DNA from: an uncultured Bacteroidales bacterium
Lineage (GTDB): Bacteria > Bacteroidota > Bacteroidia > Bacteroidales > F082
DNA length: 64,000 nt
Assembly: GCA_905234765.1 (NCBI GenBank)
Contig: CAJOIF010000019.1
Span: 13,610-77,609 of the forward strand
Direction: 5' to 3'
The notes below the pieces were generated by a model, which made no database searches, was not told the DNA's origin, and saw only the letters and a program-made list of their open reading frames with translations. Each line of letters starts with the position of its first letter. The stretch's first letter is position 1. A program made the translations under genes and the position numbers. This document shows positions 45,180-54,732 of the stretch, in pieces.

Positions 45180-46155
45180 GATGGTTTTTCAACCTACACC
45201 GCATATTCTCTAAAACATTTCCCCCAAACAGCCACGAGTCGGCAAAATGTAAATTACCTCTAGGAAACATCTTTTCGTAGGCTGGATTGAAGACCATCTC
45301 GGGGTCGAGGTCAGGGCAGACAGTGGTGTGGTTGTAGAGATAAGTCCTTGTGGGACAAGGAACAATCAAAACGCTGTCGCGGGTGGCGTTGTATTTGGCC
45401 ATGCCCAAATGGAACTCGGAAGGAACGGTACCCGTTGACGCCGTCCAAGTGGTCGGATTGACGCCCACCACATCGTTGCGCGACACCCTGCCGATGGCCG
45501 TCGTATCAGTCACCGAGTTGAAGACGACCAGACCTTGCATGAGACTGTCGGTGGCAGGCTTCAAAGCCTCGGGATAGTCTGCCAGTTCCTCTGCAGTAAC
45601 ATGATAGCCAATGCAATAGGCGGCAACCATCAACTTGCGTTGTTCTTCGGTTATGCCGTTTTTCAGCAGTTCGATGAGCATCTGCGAGCCTTGGCTGTGG
45701 CCCATAAGGAAGAAGGGGCGGCCGTGGTTGTAGTGCGCCATATAATATTGGAAGGCGTCGTTGACATCTTTGGCGGCTGTCTGTGCCAATTGGTGAACGA
45801 CGGAATCAGGTTGGGAATAGGCCTCAAAGATTATTTGGCGGTAATAGGGTGCGTAGAAGTTGTATTCGCCATAAAGCATTTTGTTGAACCGCTGATTGCC
45901 GTTGGCTTCTTCCCTCACCTCGGGCAGGGTGATGTCGGCAAACCACGATGAGTCGTTGTCCACAAAAGAAATGGTTGACACGGTCGGATAGACGTAAAAC
46001 ACATCAGCGGCATGGCTTTCGTCGCCACAGCTGTACCAATAGACAGTGTCGACGTAATCGATGCTTGTCGCAACCGCTTGCGATTGACGCTTGCAAGAAA
46101 AGAATGAGGCCATCATTAATGCCATCAAAACAGCTAAAAAAGACTTGTTTTTCAT
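45154..46155 (-). CDS. DUF3089 lipoprotein, alpha/beta-hydrolase fold
   Basis: A 333-residue protein with lipoprotein signal MKNKSFLAVLMALMMASFFSC. The DUF3089 core has DVFYVYPTVSTI near the start and the nucleophile elbow FLMGHSQGSQML (Ser of GHSQG). DUF3089 proteins are predicted serine hydrolases of unknown substrate; here it would work on the periplasmic side of a membrane. The start at 46155 is set by the signal peptide and the -7 box at 46179-46186. Its 3' end overlaps the ATPase gene. Confidence 0.85.
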   Translation of the reverse strand: MKNKSFLAVLMALMMASFFSCKRQSQAVATSIDYVDTVYWYSCGDESHAADVFYVYPTVSTISFVDNDSSWFADITLPEVREEANGNQRFNKMLYGEYNFYAPYYRQIIFEAYSQPDSVVHQLAQTAAKDVNDAFQYYMAHYNHGRPFFLMGHSQGSQMLIELLKNGITEEQRKLMVAAYCIGYHVTAEELADYPEALKPATDSLMQGLVVFNSVTDTTAIGRVSRNDVVGVNPTTWTASTGTVPSEFHLGMAKYNATRDSVLIVPCPTRTYLYNHTTVCPDLDPEMVFNPAYEKMFPRGNLHFADSWLFGGNVLENMRCRLKNHLTSNYVNF

Positions 46156-46178
46156 CGGGATGATAACTTTTGTGCCGA

Positions 46179-46186
46179 CAAAAATA
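46179..46186 (-). promoter_or_regulatory. -7 box for the DUF3089 gene
   Basis: The minus strand reads TATTTTTG, 24 bp before the start codon. The glyA promoter lies about 45 bp away, facing the other way. Confidence 0.6.
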
Positions 46187-46227
46187 GTAAAAGTCAGATT
46201 TTTTGTTGAAGACTCAATAAAATTTCG

Positions 46228-46235
46228 CAACTTTG
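46228..46235 (+). promoter_or_regulatory. Probable -7 box for glyA
   Basis: CAACTTTG differs from TAnnTTTG at the first base but has the common GCAGCA follow-on. It would put repeat D inside a glyA leader of about 120 nt. Confidence 0.5.
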
Positions 46236-46248
46236 CAGCAATTTTGAA

Positions 46249-46327
46249 GGACTCGTGACTTCGAGACGGCGTGACTTCGAGACGGACAAAGTCCCATAGT
46301 CTCGCGTCCCGCAGTCCCGCGTCAAAA
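46249..46327 (+). repeat. Heptamer inverted-repeat element, copy D (glyA leader)
   Basis: Left arm GACTTCGAGAC occurs twice. The loop is GGACAAA. The right arm has four GTCCCG/GTCTCG heptamers and ends in GCGTCAAAAAG. It has the same orientation to the downstream gene as copies A and B, 37 bp before glyA. Confidence 0.8.
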
Positions 46328-46363
46328 AGAACAACAATCAAACAATCAACATAATCAACAACA

Positions 46364-47662
46364 ATGAAAAGAGACGAAAAAATCTTTGATCTGATTCGCC
46401 AAGAGAAAGAGCGTCAGATGCACGGAATCGAACTTATCGCTTCGGAAAACTTTGTCAGTGAGCAAGTTCTGGAGGCCATGGGTTCTGTCATGACCAACAA
46501 ATACGCCGAGGGTTATCCCGGCAAGCGTTACTACGGCGGCTGCCAAATCGTCGACCAGAGCGAGCAAATCGCCATCGACCGCGCCTGCCAACTGTTCAAT
46601 GCCACCTTCGCCAACGTGCAGCCCCACTCGGGCGCACAGGCCAACATGGCTGTGATGCAAGCTTTGCTTGAACCCGGCGACACCTTCATGGGTCTCGACC
46701 TCTCGCACGGTGGTCACCTCTCGCACGGCAGCCCGGTCAATGCTTCGGGTATGCTCTACAAGCCCGTCGCTTATCATGTGGCCAAGGAAACGGGTCGCGT
46801 CGACTACGATGAGATGGAGAAGATTGCCCTTGAGTGCAAGCCGAAACTCATCATCGCCGGTGCTTCTGCATACAGCCGTGACTGGGACTACAAGCGCATG
46901 CGCGCCATCGCCGACCAAGTGGGTGCTGTCCTCATGGCCGACGTCAGCCACCCCGCTGGCCTCATCGCCAAGGGCCTGCTGAATGACCCGCTCGAGTACT
47001 GCCACATCATCACCACCACGACCCACAAGACCCTCCGTGGTCCCCGTGGCGGCATGATCCTCATCCGTCATGACTTCGAAGACCCGCGTGGCCGCAAGAC
47101 CCCGAAGGGCGAAATCAAGATGATGTCCGCTTTGATTAATAGTGCCGTATTCCCGGGCATTCAAGGCGGTCCTCTGGAGCATGTCATCGCCTCCAAGGCC
47201 GTTGCTTTCGGCGAAGCTTTGAGCGACGAGTACAAGGAGTACATCATGCAAGTGAAGAAGAACGCCAGCGTCATGGCTGATGCTTTTGTCAACAAGGGCT
47301 ATCAAGTCATCAGCGGCGGCACCGACAACCATTCGATGCTCATCGATCTCCGTGGCAAGTTCCCGGAAATCACTGGTAAGATGGTGGAAAACACCCTCGT
47401 GCTGGCCGACATCACCGTCAACAAGAACATGGTGCCCTTCGACAGCCGCTCGCCCTTCCTGACCTCTGGCTTGCGTGTTGGCACGCCCGCCATTACCACC
47501 CGTGGTCTGAAGGAAGACAAGATGCCCCTCATCGTCGACATGATTGACGATGTCATCGGTGACATTAATCCTGAGACCAAGACCGCTTCGGAGGCCAAGA
47601 TTGCCGCCGTCCGCGCCGAAGTCAACAAGATGATGAAGGACTATCCGCTCTTCGCTTGGTAA
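46364..47662 (+). CDS. glyA: Serine hydroxymethyltransferase
   Basis: Interconverts serine and glycine with tetrahydrofolate. The 432-residue PLP enzyme has [20 protein letters not shown] for folate/PLP contacts. The cofactor lysine is in [14 protein letters not shown], and the C-terminal region holds [19 protein letters not shown]. Codon use is strongly biased toward C-ending codons, typical of highly expressed genes here. It is monocistronic with a terminator at 47684. An A/C-rich leader after repeat D lacks an obvious Shine-Dalgarno, as is usual in Bacteroidota. Confidence 0.97.
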   Translation: MKRDEKIFDLIRQEKERQMHGIELIASENFVSEQVLEAMGSVMTNKYAEGYPGKRYYGGCQIVDQSEQIAIDRACQLFNATFANVQPHSGAQANMAVMQALLEPGDTFMGLDLSHGGHLSHGSPVNASGMLYKPVAYHVAKETGRVDYDEMEKIALECKPKLIIAGASAYSRDWDYKRMRAIADQVGAVLMADVSHPAGLIAKGLLNDPLEYCHIITTTTHKTLRGPRGGMILIRHDFEDPRGRKTPKGEIKMMSALINSAVFPGIQGGPLEHVIASKAVAFGEALSDEYKEYIMQVKKNASVMADAFVNKGYQVISGGTDNHSMLIDLRGKFPEITGKMVENTLVLADITVNKNMVPFDSRSPFLTSGLRVGTPAITTRGLKEDKMPLIVDMIDDVIGDINPETKTASEAKIAAVRAEVNKMMKDYPLFAW

Positions 47663-47683
47663 GTGAAACACCTTCAAATAATA

Positions 47684-47710
47684 AAAGGTCGCTCCAACGG
47701 AGCGACCTTT
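47684..47710 (+). terminator. Terminator after glyA
   Basis: AAAGGTCGCTCC and GGAGCGACCTTT arms have an AAC loop. AT-rich flanks on both sides let it also stop the convergent gene at 47736. Confidence 0.85.
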
Positions 47711-47735
47711 ATTTGTTTTGCATGTAAGTTGCGAT

Positions 47736-48194
47736 TTACAAGGGGAAGTACATTCCAATGGTGGCCATGGGGCAAATGGGAATGCCGCCGATGACATCTG
47801 GGAGTGCGTCAAGTACATCACCGCCAGCTACTCTGACACCCAATCCAATTGAGCATTGGAAATAACGGGGGGCACGGTAGGTGTACATGGGTCCAACCAG
47901 CGATTGGAGCCAAAGGTCACCAAAGCCCTGCTGCCAGTAGGCAATCGAAACCATGGAACTGTTGATGTAATCCTTGAAGTGGTAGTTGATGGCTGCACCA
48001 GCACTGATGCCACCGACACCCACCTGAAGGCTGAGACGTCTGGCGCAAAGGAACTCGAAATCGGCACCGAGGGCACCGCCACCGCCATTGAGAATACCAA
48101 TCGAGAGGCAAGTCTTCTTTTTGTTGGGGAGTCGTTCTGCCATGGCCTGTACACTGAACACGGCCAAAAGAGCAAAGAGCAGGAATTTTTTCAT
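47736..48194 (-). CDS. Small secreted protein, probable outer-membrane barrel
   Basis: A 152-residue protein that I do not recognise by family. The signal peptide (1-19, ending AMA) is followed by Gly-rich alternating strands (SIGILNGGGGALGADFEF, QVGVGGISAGAAINYHF, CSIGLGVRVAGGD), and the chain ends in an aromatic/hydrophobic tail (MYFPL). This pattern is usual for 8-strand outer-membrane barrels. It stands alone, with a -7 box at 48258-48265. Confidence 0.7.
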   Translation of the reverse strand: MKKFLLFALLAVFSVQAMAERLPNKKKTCLSIGILNGGGGALGADFEFLCARRLSLQVGVGGISAGAAINYHFKDYINSSMVSIAYWQQGFGDLWLQSLVGPMYTYRAPRYFQCSIGLGVRVAGGDVLDALPDVIGGIPICPMATIGMYFPL

Positions 48195-48257
48195 GATGTT
48201 AGGTTTTGTTGGTGTTTAAGTATGTTTTCTATTTGGTAATAATTCGTTTTATGAGCG

Positions 48258-48265
48258 CAAAAATA
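48258..48265 (-). promoter_or_regulatory. -7 box for the small OMP gene
   Basis: The minus strand reads TATTTTTG, 64 bp before the start codon. Confidence 0.6.
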
Positions 48266-48291
48266 AACATTTTTTCTTACATCGCTACTTT

Positions 48292-50427
48292 TTACTCCAC
48301 AATAGACATTTCATCAACCAAGTGCCCTGCGCCGGCGAACTTGTCGATGATGAAGAGTACATAGCGAATGTCGACGCTGATATTGCGGCAGATGGTAGGG
48401 TCGTAGATGAGGTCGCTCATCGTGCCTTCCCAGCAGCGGTCGAAGTTGAGGCCAAGAAGTTGTCCGTCAGCATTTAGGATGGGACTGCCTGAGTTGCCGC
48501 CTGTGGTATGGACACTGGCGGTGAAAGCCACATGCATGGTTCCGTCCTTGTCGGCATAACGGCCGTAGTCCTTGTTGTTGTAAAGCTCTTTTAGGCGAGG
48601 CTCCACCACATAGTCGTAGATATCGGGGTTTTCTTTTTGCATGATGCCTTCGAGTGTGGTGAAGTGATGGTATGTCTTGCCGTCTTGTGGCTTGAATCCT
48701 TCTACCTTACCGTAGGTGACGCGCAGGGTGAAGTTGGCATCTGGGAAGAGTCGTTTCTCAGGTTGCATCTCCATCTGGCCTTTCATGTAAAGGCGCTGTA
48801 GGCGGGCGTTGTCGTCGTTGAGACGCTTGATGTGGTCATAGACTTTGTCGCGGTAGAACCCAATGAGGCTTTGGTAAGCTTTCAAAGCAGGGTCGTCGGC
48901 TAGCTTTTTGGCTTTCTTTGGCTTGAAGTCGTTCAGCAGTTCGTTTACTTTTGCCTTGTCAGTGAATATGGACTTGTTGAACAAATTGTCTACATACTCA
49001 TTTACGTCATAGATGTCGTTGAGGAATTCGGGACGGAAGCTGGCAGGCTGGGCTTTCATGTATTCGCTGAGCAGCATGGCGGCCACTTCTTTGTCGATGG
49101 GTTGGTAATAGTCCTTAAAGAAGCTTTCCGAGGTTTTTTTCAGGTTGGTAATCATTTTGTCGATATCCTCCTGGGGTGTGTTTTTAGTCACTTCGGAGAG
49201 TTTGGCAAAGCGTCCCGCGAAGTTGATAAGCTCGATGCGCAGTCCCGCCTCGGTCATATAGGTGTAGGCCAATTCGTATGGTTTTAATTCCCTGTAGTTT
49301 TTCTTGAAATTTTTCAGTAGGTCAATGTACATATAGCGGTTGCGCGCGCCCAAAGCCCATTCTTGGAAGTTCTTTTCAAAGGCCTCTTTCTTCTCCACGC
49401 CGTGGAAATGATTAATGCCTTCGGTGACGCCCATCCATTTCTTCCAGCCGTTGCCGATGCCGGCGTGCTTGGAGGCGTACTGGATGCGTACTTTTGGGTC
49501 CTGTTCTTGGTACTTGTTGTAGATGTCGAGCACTTTGCCGCGCATGTCTACTCTGATGGGGTCGATAAGGTTGGCCTCTTGGTCGACGGCTACGGCAGGC
49601 AGGTATTCGCTGGTGCGGGCGGGATAGCCGAACACGAAAGCAAAGTCGCCTTCCTCGGCACCTTTCAAAGAGATGTCGAGGTGTTTGGCGGGCTTGTAAG
49701 GCACATTATCCTTATGGTAAGCAGCGGGATGACCGTCTTTGTCGGCGTAAACGCGGAAAATGCTGAAGTCACCAGTGTGGCGGGGCCAGACCCAGTTGTC
49801 GGTGTCGCCACCGAACTTGCCGATGTTGCTTGGCGGGCAGCCTACGAGACGCACGTCGGTGTAGACCTCGTTGAGTAGCAGGTAGTATTCGTTGCCCAAG
49901 AAATAAGGCTTGATACTGACTTTGTAGTTCGTCTCTTTCTCAACGGTAGCAATGATTTTCTTGATGTTTTCATCGATTTTAGCCTGCCGTTCGGCTTCTG
50001 GCATATCCACGTCGATGCCGTTGAGTACTTTTTCGGTCACGTCGCGCATCTCGCGGAGGAAGATGACGCTGAGGCCAGGGCATGGCAACTCTTCGCCTCG
50101 GTTCATGGCCCAAAAGCCGTTGGTGAGGTAGTCGTGCTCCACAGAGCTGTGTTTTTGGATGTGGTCGTAACCGCAGTGGTGGTTGGTGAGGAGCAGACCG
50201 AAGTCGCTGACGATTTCGCCTGTGCAGCCACCATCAAAGAGCACAATGGCATCCTTTAGGCTGCTGTGGTTGATGCTGTAGATGTCTTCAGCGGTGATGT
50301 TCATGCCCATTTCCCGCATCTCTTTCTCGTTGTATTGCAGCAGCATGGGAATCCACATGCCTTCGCCAGCGAATAGGAGTGTAGGGAAAAGAGCCAAAAA
50401 GAAGGTCAAAAAACGGAAACGTTTCAT
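48292..50427 (-). CDS. S46-family dipeptidyl peptidase, DPP11 type
   Basis: A 711-residue periplasmic peptidase. The signal peptide (1-20) leads into GEGMWIPMLLQYNEKEM. Triad regions are LTNHHCGYDHI, NWVWPRHTGDF and TTGGNSGSP. The S1 position is Arg664 in LNFDRCWEG, which marks specificity for Asp/Glu at P1 (DPP11). It is the last gene of the map-rlmN-hypothetical-dpp11 operon, 18 bp after the hypothetical gene. With the DPP7-type enzyme at 27214 the cell could clip both acidic and hydrophobic dipeptides, as asaccharolytic Porphyromonas does. Confidence 0.92.
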   Translation of the reverse strand: MKRFRFLTFFLALFPTLLFAGEGMWIPMLLQYNEKEMREMGMNITAEDIYSINHSSLKDAIVLFDGGCTGEIVSDFGLLLTNHHCGYDHIQKHSSVEHDYLTNGFWAMNRGEELPCPGLSVIFLREMRDVTEKVLNGIDVDMPEAERQAKIDENIKKIIATVEKETNYKVSIKPYFLGNEYYLLLNEVYTDVRLVGCPPSNIGKFGGDTDNWVWPRHTGDFSIFRVYADKDGHPAAYHKDNVPYKPAKHLDISLKGAEEGDFAFVFGYPARTSEYLPAVAVDQEANLIDPIRVDMRGKVLDIYNKYQEQDPKVRIQYASKHAGIGNGWKKWMGVTEGINHFHGVEKKEAFEKNFQEWALGARNRYMYIDLLKNFKKNYRELKPYELAYTYMTEAGLRIELINFAGRFAKLSEVTKNTPQEDIDKMITNLKKTSESFFKDYYQPIDKEVAAMLLSEYMKAQPASFRPEFLNDIYDVNEYVDNLFNKSIFTDKAKVNELLNDFKPKKAKKLADDPALKAYQSLIGFYRDKVYDHIKRLNDDNARLQRLYMKGQMEMQPEKRLFPDANFTLRVTYGKVEGFKPQDGKTYHHFTTLEGIMQKENPDIYDYVVEPRLKELYNNKDYGRYADKDGTMHVAFTASVHTTGGNSGSPILNADGQLLGLNFDRCWEGTMSDLIYDPTICRNISVDIRYVLFIIDKFAGAGHLVDEMSIVE

Positions 50428-50445
50428 AATAGTGTTGTTAAGTGG

Positions 50446-51063
50446 TTATTTCAGGCCGTGCCAATCGTCGGTGGCGTCGAAGTCAATCTCTTTGCACTGG
50501 GTGAGAATGGAAGGACAATTGCTGACGCGGTAATACGCGTCGCCTTTTTGTTGGACGACGGAAATGCCGCGCCAATGCGTATCGTAGCCGTCGCTATAAA
50601 GTTGGAAATGTTTCACGTAACCTTTCAGCATCTGTGAGCGCTCGTCATCTGGACGGGCAGGGTCGCGGCGCACTTGGATGGTGTAAGGTTTGTCAGGGTT
50701 GTAGCCGTTGGCGGGAGTAGCGCCTTTGAAGCAGGAGGAGACCAAATAAGGCCTGGCGTAGCTGTCGTTTGGGCGGTATAGTTCATTTAAGCGGCTGGTC
50801 ACGGATGAGAGGTTGGTCTCAGTGTTGTTGAGGCGCAAGCATTCGAGGCCTACATTCTTGTCACGGCGATACATTTCCATGGCTACTAACTGGAGCATGA
50901 TGCAGCCTTCAGGCGTGGTGCCCAGTTTGGCTTGCAGGGTTTGGAATTCAGCGAGCGTGGCTGGGATTTTCTCGATGCTTGTCTTGTCATTGGTTTGGGC
51001 GTTGGCAATACTGAACGTCATAGTCAGAAGCAAGGTCATTGCAATGATGATGTGTTTTTTCAT
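50446..51063 (-). CDS. Secreted protein of unknown function
   Basis: A 205-residue protein with a signal peptide (1-22, ending ANA). The mature part begins with an acidic helix and then IPATLAEFQTLQAKLGTTPEGCIMLQLVAMEMYRRD, a helical stretch met in several Bacteroidota hypotheticals. The second half is beta-rich (YTIQVRRDPARPDDERSQML, HWRGISVVQQKGDAYYRV) and may bind a ligand or peptide. It lies 12 bp after rlmN and 18 bp before the DPP11 gene, so a role with the peptidase is possible but unproven. Confidence 0.75.
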   Translation of the reverse strand: MKKHIIIAMTLLLTMTFSIANAQTNDKTSIEKIPATLAEFQTLQAKLGTTPEGCIMLQLVAMEMYRRDKNVGLECLRLNNTETNLSSVTSRLNELYRPNDSYARPYLVSSCFKGATPANGYNPDKPYTIQVRRDPARPDDERSQMLKGYVKHFQLYSDGYDTHWRGISVVQQKGDAYYRVSNCPSILTQCKEIDFDATDDWHGLK

Positions 51064-51075
51064 AATGATGGGTGT

Positions 51076-52110
51076 TTAAGCGTTATTCTTTGTGTTTGAT
51101 TGTTCTTTTGTCGACAGTAGTCCGCAGGCGGCATTGATGTCCTGTCCACGTGAGGCACGTATGGTGGCGATGATGCCCTTTTCGTTCAGGGCGTCACGGA
51201 ACCAGGTCATTGTAGTGATATCGGGGCTTTTCAATGGGATGTCTGGCACGGCATGATAGCGGAGCAGGTTGACACGGCAGCGCATACTGCCCAAGAGTCG
51301 TGTGATTTCCTTGATGTGGTCCTTGCTGTGGTTCAGGTCTTTGAAGATGATGTATTCAAACGACAAGCGGCGTTGTCCGTGCCAGTCGTGTTGGCGCAAG
51401 GCGTGGATGACTTCCTTGATGGGGTACGTCTTTTCAACGGGCATCAACTTAAGGCGCTCGTCGTGGAAAGGACTGTGCATGGAGATGGCCAGGTTGCATT
51501 TCGATTCTTCAAGGAAACGCTTCATATTGGGGATGAGGCCGCAGGTGGAGACGGTGATACGTGTCGGACTCCAACCCAATGCCCATTCCTCGGTGAATAC
51601 CGACAAGGCTTCCATGAGGTTCTCATAGTTGGCCAAAGGCTCGCCCATGCCCATGACGACGATGTTGGTCAGGGTGTCGAACTCGGGCAGACTGAGCACT
51701 TGGTTGACGATTTCGGCTACGGTGAGGTTTTTCTGGAAGCCTTGTTTTCCCGTGGCGCAGAAAAGGCAGTCCATCTGGCAGCCTACTTGCGTGGAGATGC
51801 ACAAGGTAGCGCGTTCCTTGTCGGGGATGTAGGCCGTCTCGACGAAACCATCGCCAGCAGGGAAGAGATATTTCTTCGTGCCGTCTTTCGACAGTTCTTC
51901 TTTGACGGGAGCTACCAGTCCGGTTTCGTAATGTTCTGTCAACAAGGTTCGGGTTGTTTTGCTTAGGTTGCTCATATCGTCAAACGAGGCGCAATGCTTT
52001 TGGTAGAGCCAGTCGACTAATTGCTTGCCCGTGAATTTTGGCAGACCTAGTTCAACAACGATATCCTGCAACTCGGCAGGGGTTTTGCCTAGAAGTATCT
52101 CTTTCTCCAT
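51076..52110 (-). CDS. rlmN: 23S rRNA (adenine-2503-C2)-methyltransferase
   Basis: A 344-residue radical-SAM enzyme that methylates A2503 of 23S rRNA and A37 of some tRNAs. The cluster motif is CQMDCLFCATG (CxxxCxxC). Also seen are VVMGMGEPLANYENL for SAM binding and the C-terminal Cys in SRGQDINAACGLL, which forms the methyl-bearing intermediate. The 12-bp gap after map and 12-bp gap before the next gene indicate one operon. Confidence 0.96.
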   Translation of the reverse strand: MEKEILLGKTPAELQDIVVELGLPKFTGKQLVDWLYQKHCASFDDMSNLSKTTRTLLTEHYETGLVAPVKEELSKDGTKKYLFPAGDGFVETAYIPDKERATLCISTQVGCQMDCLFCATGKQGFQKNLTVAEIVNQVLSLPEFDTLTNIVVMGMGEPLANYENLMEALSVFTEEWALGWSPTRITVSTCGLIPNMKRFLEESKCNLAISMHSPFHDERLKLMPVEKTYPIKEVIHALRQHDWHGQRRLSFEYIIFKDLNHSKDHIKEITRLLGSMRCRVNLLRYHAVPDIPLKSPDITTMTWFRDALNEKGIIATIRASRGQDINAACGLLSTKEQSNTKNNA

Positions 52111-52122
52111 GAGGTTCTTGTA

Positions 52123-52977
52123 TTAATGTGTCAATATTTCCAAGCCGGTCTCAGTCATCAGGAAAGTGTGTTCCCATTGGGCGGAGGGCAGTTCGTCTTC
52201 GGTGATGACGGTCCAGCCGTCGGCACTGTCGATAAAAACTTTCCAAGTACCCATGTTGATCATTGGCTCGATGGTAAAGACCATGCCAGGAACGAGCAGC
52301 ATTCCCGTGCCTTTCTTGCCATAGTGCAGCACTTCGGGGTCGTCATGGAACTTGAGTCCCACGCCATGGCCGCAGAGGTCGCGCACCACGCCAAAACCGT
52401 TTTTGTGGGCATGTTGCTCGATGGCGTTGCCGATGTCGCCCACAAAGCCGAAAGGCTTGGCGGCTTCCATGCCGACATAGAGGCATTCCTTGGCAACGTC
52501 GACGAGTTTCTGTTTACGAGGCGTAGTCTTACCGATGACATACATGCGTGAGGCATCTGAATAGAATCCGTCGAGTATGGTGGTGCAGTCCACGTTGATG
52601 ATGTCGCCTTCTTTCAGGATGTCTTTGGCCGACGGGATACCGTGGCACACGACTTCATTAATGGAAGTACATACGCTTTTTGGGAAACCTTCGTAGCCTA
52701 ATGGGGCGGGAATGGCACCGTGTTCGATGGTGTAGTTGTGTACCAACTCATTGATTTCCAATGTGCTCATTCCGGCATGTATTTTTTCTCCTACCAGGTC
52801 GAGGATGGCGGTATTGATGACGCCGCTTTTTTTGATGCCTTCAATTTCCTCAGGGGTGCGGATAAGATTGCGCTTTGGCACCAGAGCCCCTTTGCTCTCC
52901 AATGCCATGATTTTTCTGTCGAAAGCGGTAGGCTCTTGTCCAGCGGGGACACGCCAACGTCTGCGTCTCGTGAACAT
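52123..52977 (-). CDS. map: Type I methionine aminopeptidase
   Basis: Removes N-terminal methionine from new proteins. The 284-residue protein has the metal ligands in NVDCTTILDGFYSD, CGHGVGLKFHD, FTIEPM and QWEHTF, and the substrate His in EVVCHGIPS. The N-terminus carries an extra basic stretch of about 40 residues (MFTRRRRWRVPAGQEPTAFD), longer than in the E. coli enzyme. The start at 52977 is chosen because the -7 box at 52996-53003 overlaps an earlier ATG. It is the first gene of the map-rlmN-hypothetical-dpp11 operon. Confidence 0.95.
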   Translation of the reverse strand: MFTRRRRWRVPAGQEPTAFDRKIMALESKGALVPKRNLIRTPEEIEGIKKSGVINTAILDLVGEKIHAGMSTLEINELVHNYTIEHGAIPAPLGYEGFPKSVCTSINEVVCHGIPSAKDILKEGDIINVDCTTILDGFYSDASRMYVIGKTTPRKQKLVDVAKECLYVGMEAAKPFGFVGDIGNAIEQHAHKNGFGVVRDLCGHGVGLKFHDDPEVLHYGKKGTGMLLVPGMVFTIEPMINMGTWKVFIDSADGWTVITEDELPSAQWEHTFLMTETGLEILTH

Positions 52978-52995
52978 ATCGTATAAATTTTGGCG

Positions 52996-53052
52996 CAAAT
53001 GTACATAAATTGTAAAATTGGGGGCAATTGAAATGGAAAAATATTACTTTTG
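52996..53052. promoter_or_regulatory. Divergent promoters for map and the OstA-like gene
   Basis: Minus-strand TACATTTG (52996-53003) serves map. Plus-strand TACTTTTG (53045-53052) serves the OstA-like gene and leaves only about 12 nt before its ATG. Confidence 0.7.
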
Positions 53053-53070
53053 CGCGAAAATTGTTGTAAA

Positions 53071-54732
53071 ATGAGGCTTCTAAAGGGTATATTGCTTATT
53101 GCGATGCTGTTTGCTGCATCGTGGATGCAGGCGCAAGAGCAGGACGGCGAATCGCGTAAGAAGACCCGTGTGCACATTGAGCACTATGATAAAGCCACCT
53201 ATTCCCAAAGCCTCGGCGATGTGCAACGGTTGATAGGCCACGTCAAGATACGCCACGACTCAGCCTATTTTTTTTGCGACTCGGCCTATTTTTATGAGAA
53301 GACCAATAGTTTCGATGCCTACCAGAATGTACATATCCTCGTCAACGACAGCGTGGAAATCTTTAGCGACTTGATGAACTATGACGGCAACGCCCGCTTC
53401 GCTGAGTTTTTCGACAACGTCCGCCTGATGGATGACTCCACCACGCTTTACACTGAGTATATGACCTATGACCGTAACCAGCATCTGGCTTGCTATCCCG
53501 ATAGTGCAACCACTATCCGCGGCAATAAGACCCTCATTAGTTGCATCGGTTACTACCGCGACGACCTGAAGGAATTGTCGTTTTTTGAAAACGTAATCGT
53601 TACGCATCCGAAGTACCAAATGTACACCGATACGTTGTATTATAACACCAAAATTGAAAAGATGTGGTTCCTCGGTCCCACCACCATTGTCAACGAGGAA
53701 AACATATTGGACGGCACCCGTGGCCATTACCTCGTGAAGGAAGACCATGTGTTTCTTGACAAACGGCCTTTTTTGCATAATAAGACCCAACAAGTGCATT
53801 CCGACTCCATTTTTTACGACCGTAACCGAGGTGTGGCCAAAGCCTACGAACATGTCGACATGATTGACACTTCTTATAAAATGATCATGCGTGGAGGTTA
53901 TGTCGAACTATGGGAACACAAGGAATTCTCGTATGCCACAGACAGTGCCTATGCCATCTATTACGAGGATGGCGATTCGCTTTACCTGCATAGCGATACC
54001 ATGTTTTTCTATTTCGACAAGGAGAAAGAAGAGTTGGATCGTTTCATCGCACGACGTAATGTTCGGTTCTACAAATCGGACCTGCAAGGCAAATGCGACA
54101 CACTGACCTACCATCGCGCCGACTCGACAGTGAGGATGCGTGTTGCTCCGGTGCTATGGAACGAAGAGAGCCAAATGACGGCTGACCGTATTGATATCAA
54201 GACAGATGGAGAGAATGTGGACTTCGTGTTTCAGGACGACAACGCGTTCATCGCCTCACGCGACACTATCGAAGGCTTCAACCAAATCAAGGGCACCGAC
54301 ATCATTTCGCACTTCAAGAAAGGCGAAATTCACCATGTCAATGTCGACGGTAACTCCGCTGAATCCATTTATTGGATTCGGGATGACGACGGCGGCATCA
54401 TTGGCATTGACGTGGCCAAGTCGGAGACGATGGTCATCGAAATGAAAAACAACAACATTTCGATCATCAAGTCGTTCAGAGACATACAAGAGACCATGTA
54501 TCCCGAAGAAGACTTGAATGAAAGTAGTCGTTATCTGTCGGGCTTCAAGTGGTACGAAGAAGTGAGGCCCAAGGATAAGGACGACATCTTCCGCCACATT
54601 GAGGTTGAGACACCTCAAGTCAAGTCTGAGGAAACGACCCCAGAGACGCCTGTTGAAACTCCAGCTGAAGAAGAACCGCAAAAACGACATAGGGCAAGAA
54701 ACAACAATAAATCAATATCTAATCAAGAATGA
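53071..54732 (+). CDS. OstA/LptA-like periplasmic protein
   Basis: A 553-residue exported protein (signal peptide 1-22, ending MQAQ). It is built of repeated OstA/LptA jelly-roll strands: GDVQRLIGHVKIRHDSAYFFCD, YDGNARFAEFFDNV and SDLQGKCDTLTYHR. LptA forms the bridge that carries LPS across the periplasm to LptD. This long Bacteroidota form has more repeats and a polar C-terminal tail (about 515-553, Glu/Pro-rich then basic). It overlaps gpmA by 4 bp. The upstream TTG start is rejected since it lies within the promoter. Confidence 0.82.
   Translation: MRLLKGILLIAMLFAASWMQAQEQDGESRKKTRVHIEHYDKATYSQSLGDVQRLIGHVKIRHDSAYFFCDSAYFYEKTNSFDAYQNVHILVNDSVEIFSDLMNYDGNARFAEFFDNVRLMDDSTTLYTEYMTYDRNQHLACYPDSATTIRGNKTLISCIGYYRDDLKELSFFENVIVTHPKYQMYTDTLYYNTKIEKMWFLGPTTIVNEENILDGTRGHYLVKEDHVFLDKRPFLHNKTQQVHSDSIFYDRNRGVAKAYEHVDMIDTSYKMIMRGGYVELWEHKEFSYATDSAYAIYYEDGDSLYLHSDTMFFYFDKEKEELDRFIARRNVRFYKSDLQGKCDTLTYHRADSTVRMRVAPVLWNEESQMTADRIDIKTDGENVDFVFQDDNAFIASRDTIEGFNQIKGTDIISHFKKGEIHHVNVDGNSAESIYWIRDDDGGIIGIDVAKSETMVIEMKNNNISIIKSFRDIQETMYPEEDLNESSRYLSGFKWYEEVRPKDKDDIFRHIEVETPQVKSEETTPETPVETPAEEEPQKRHRARNNNKSISNQE

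Noticed and set aside
46355..47821. A 488-residue open frame antisense to glyA
   Set aside because: It is a mirror of the highly biased codons of glyA; it has no promoter, family motif or ribosome-binding site.
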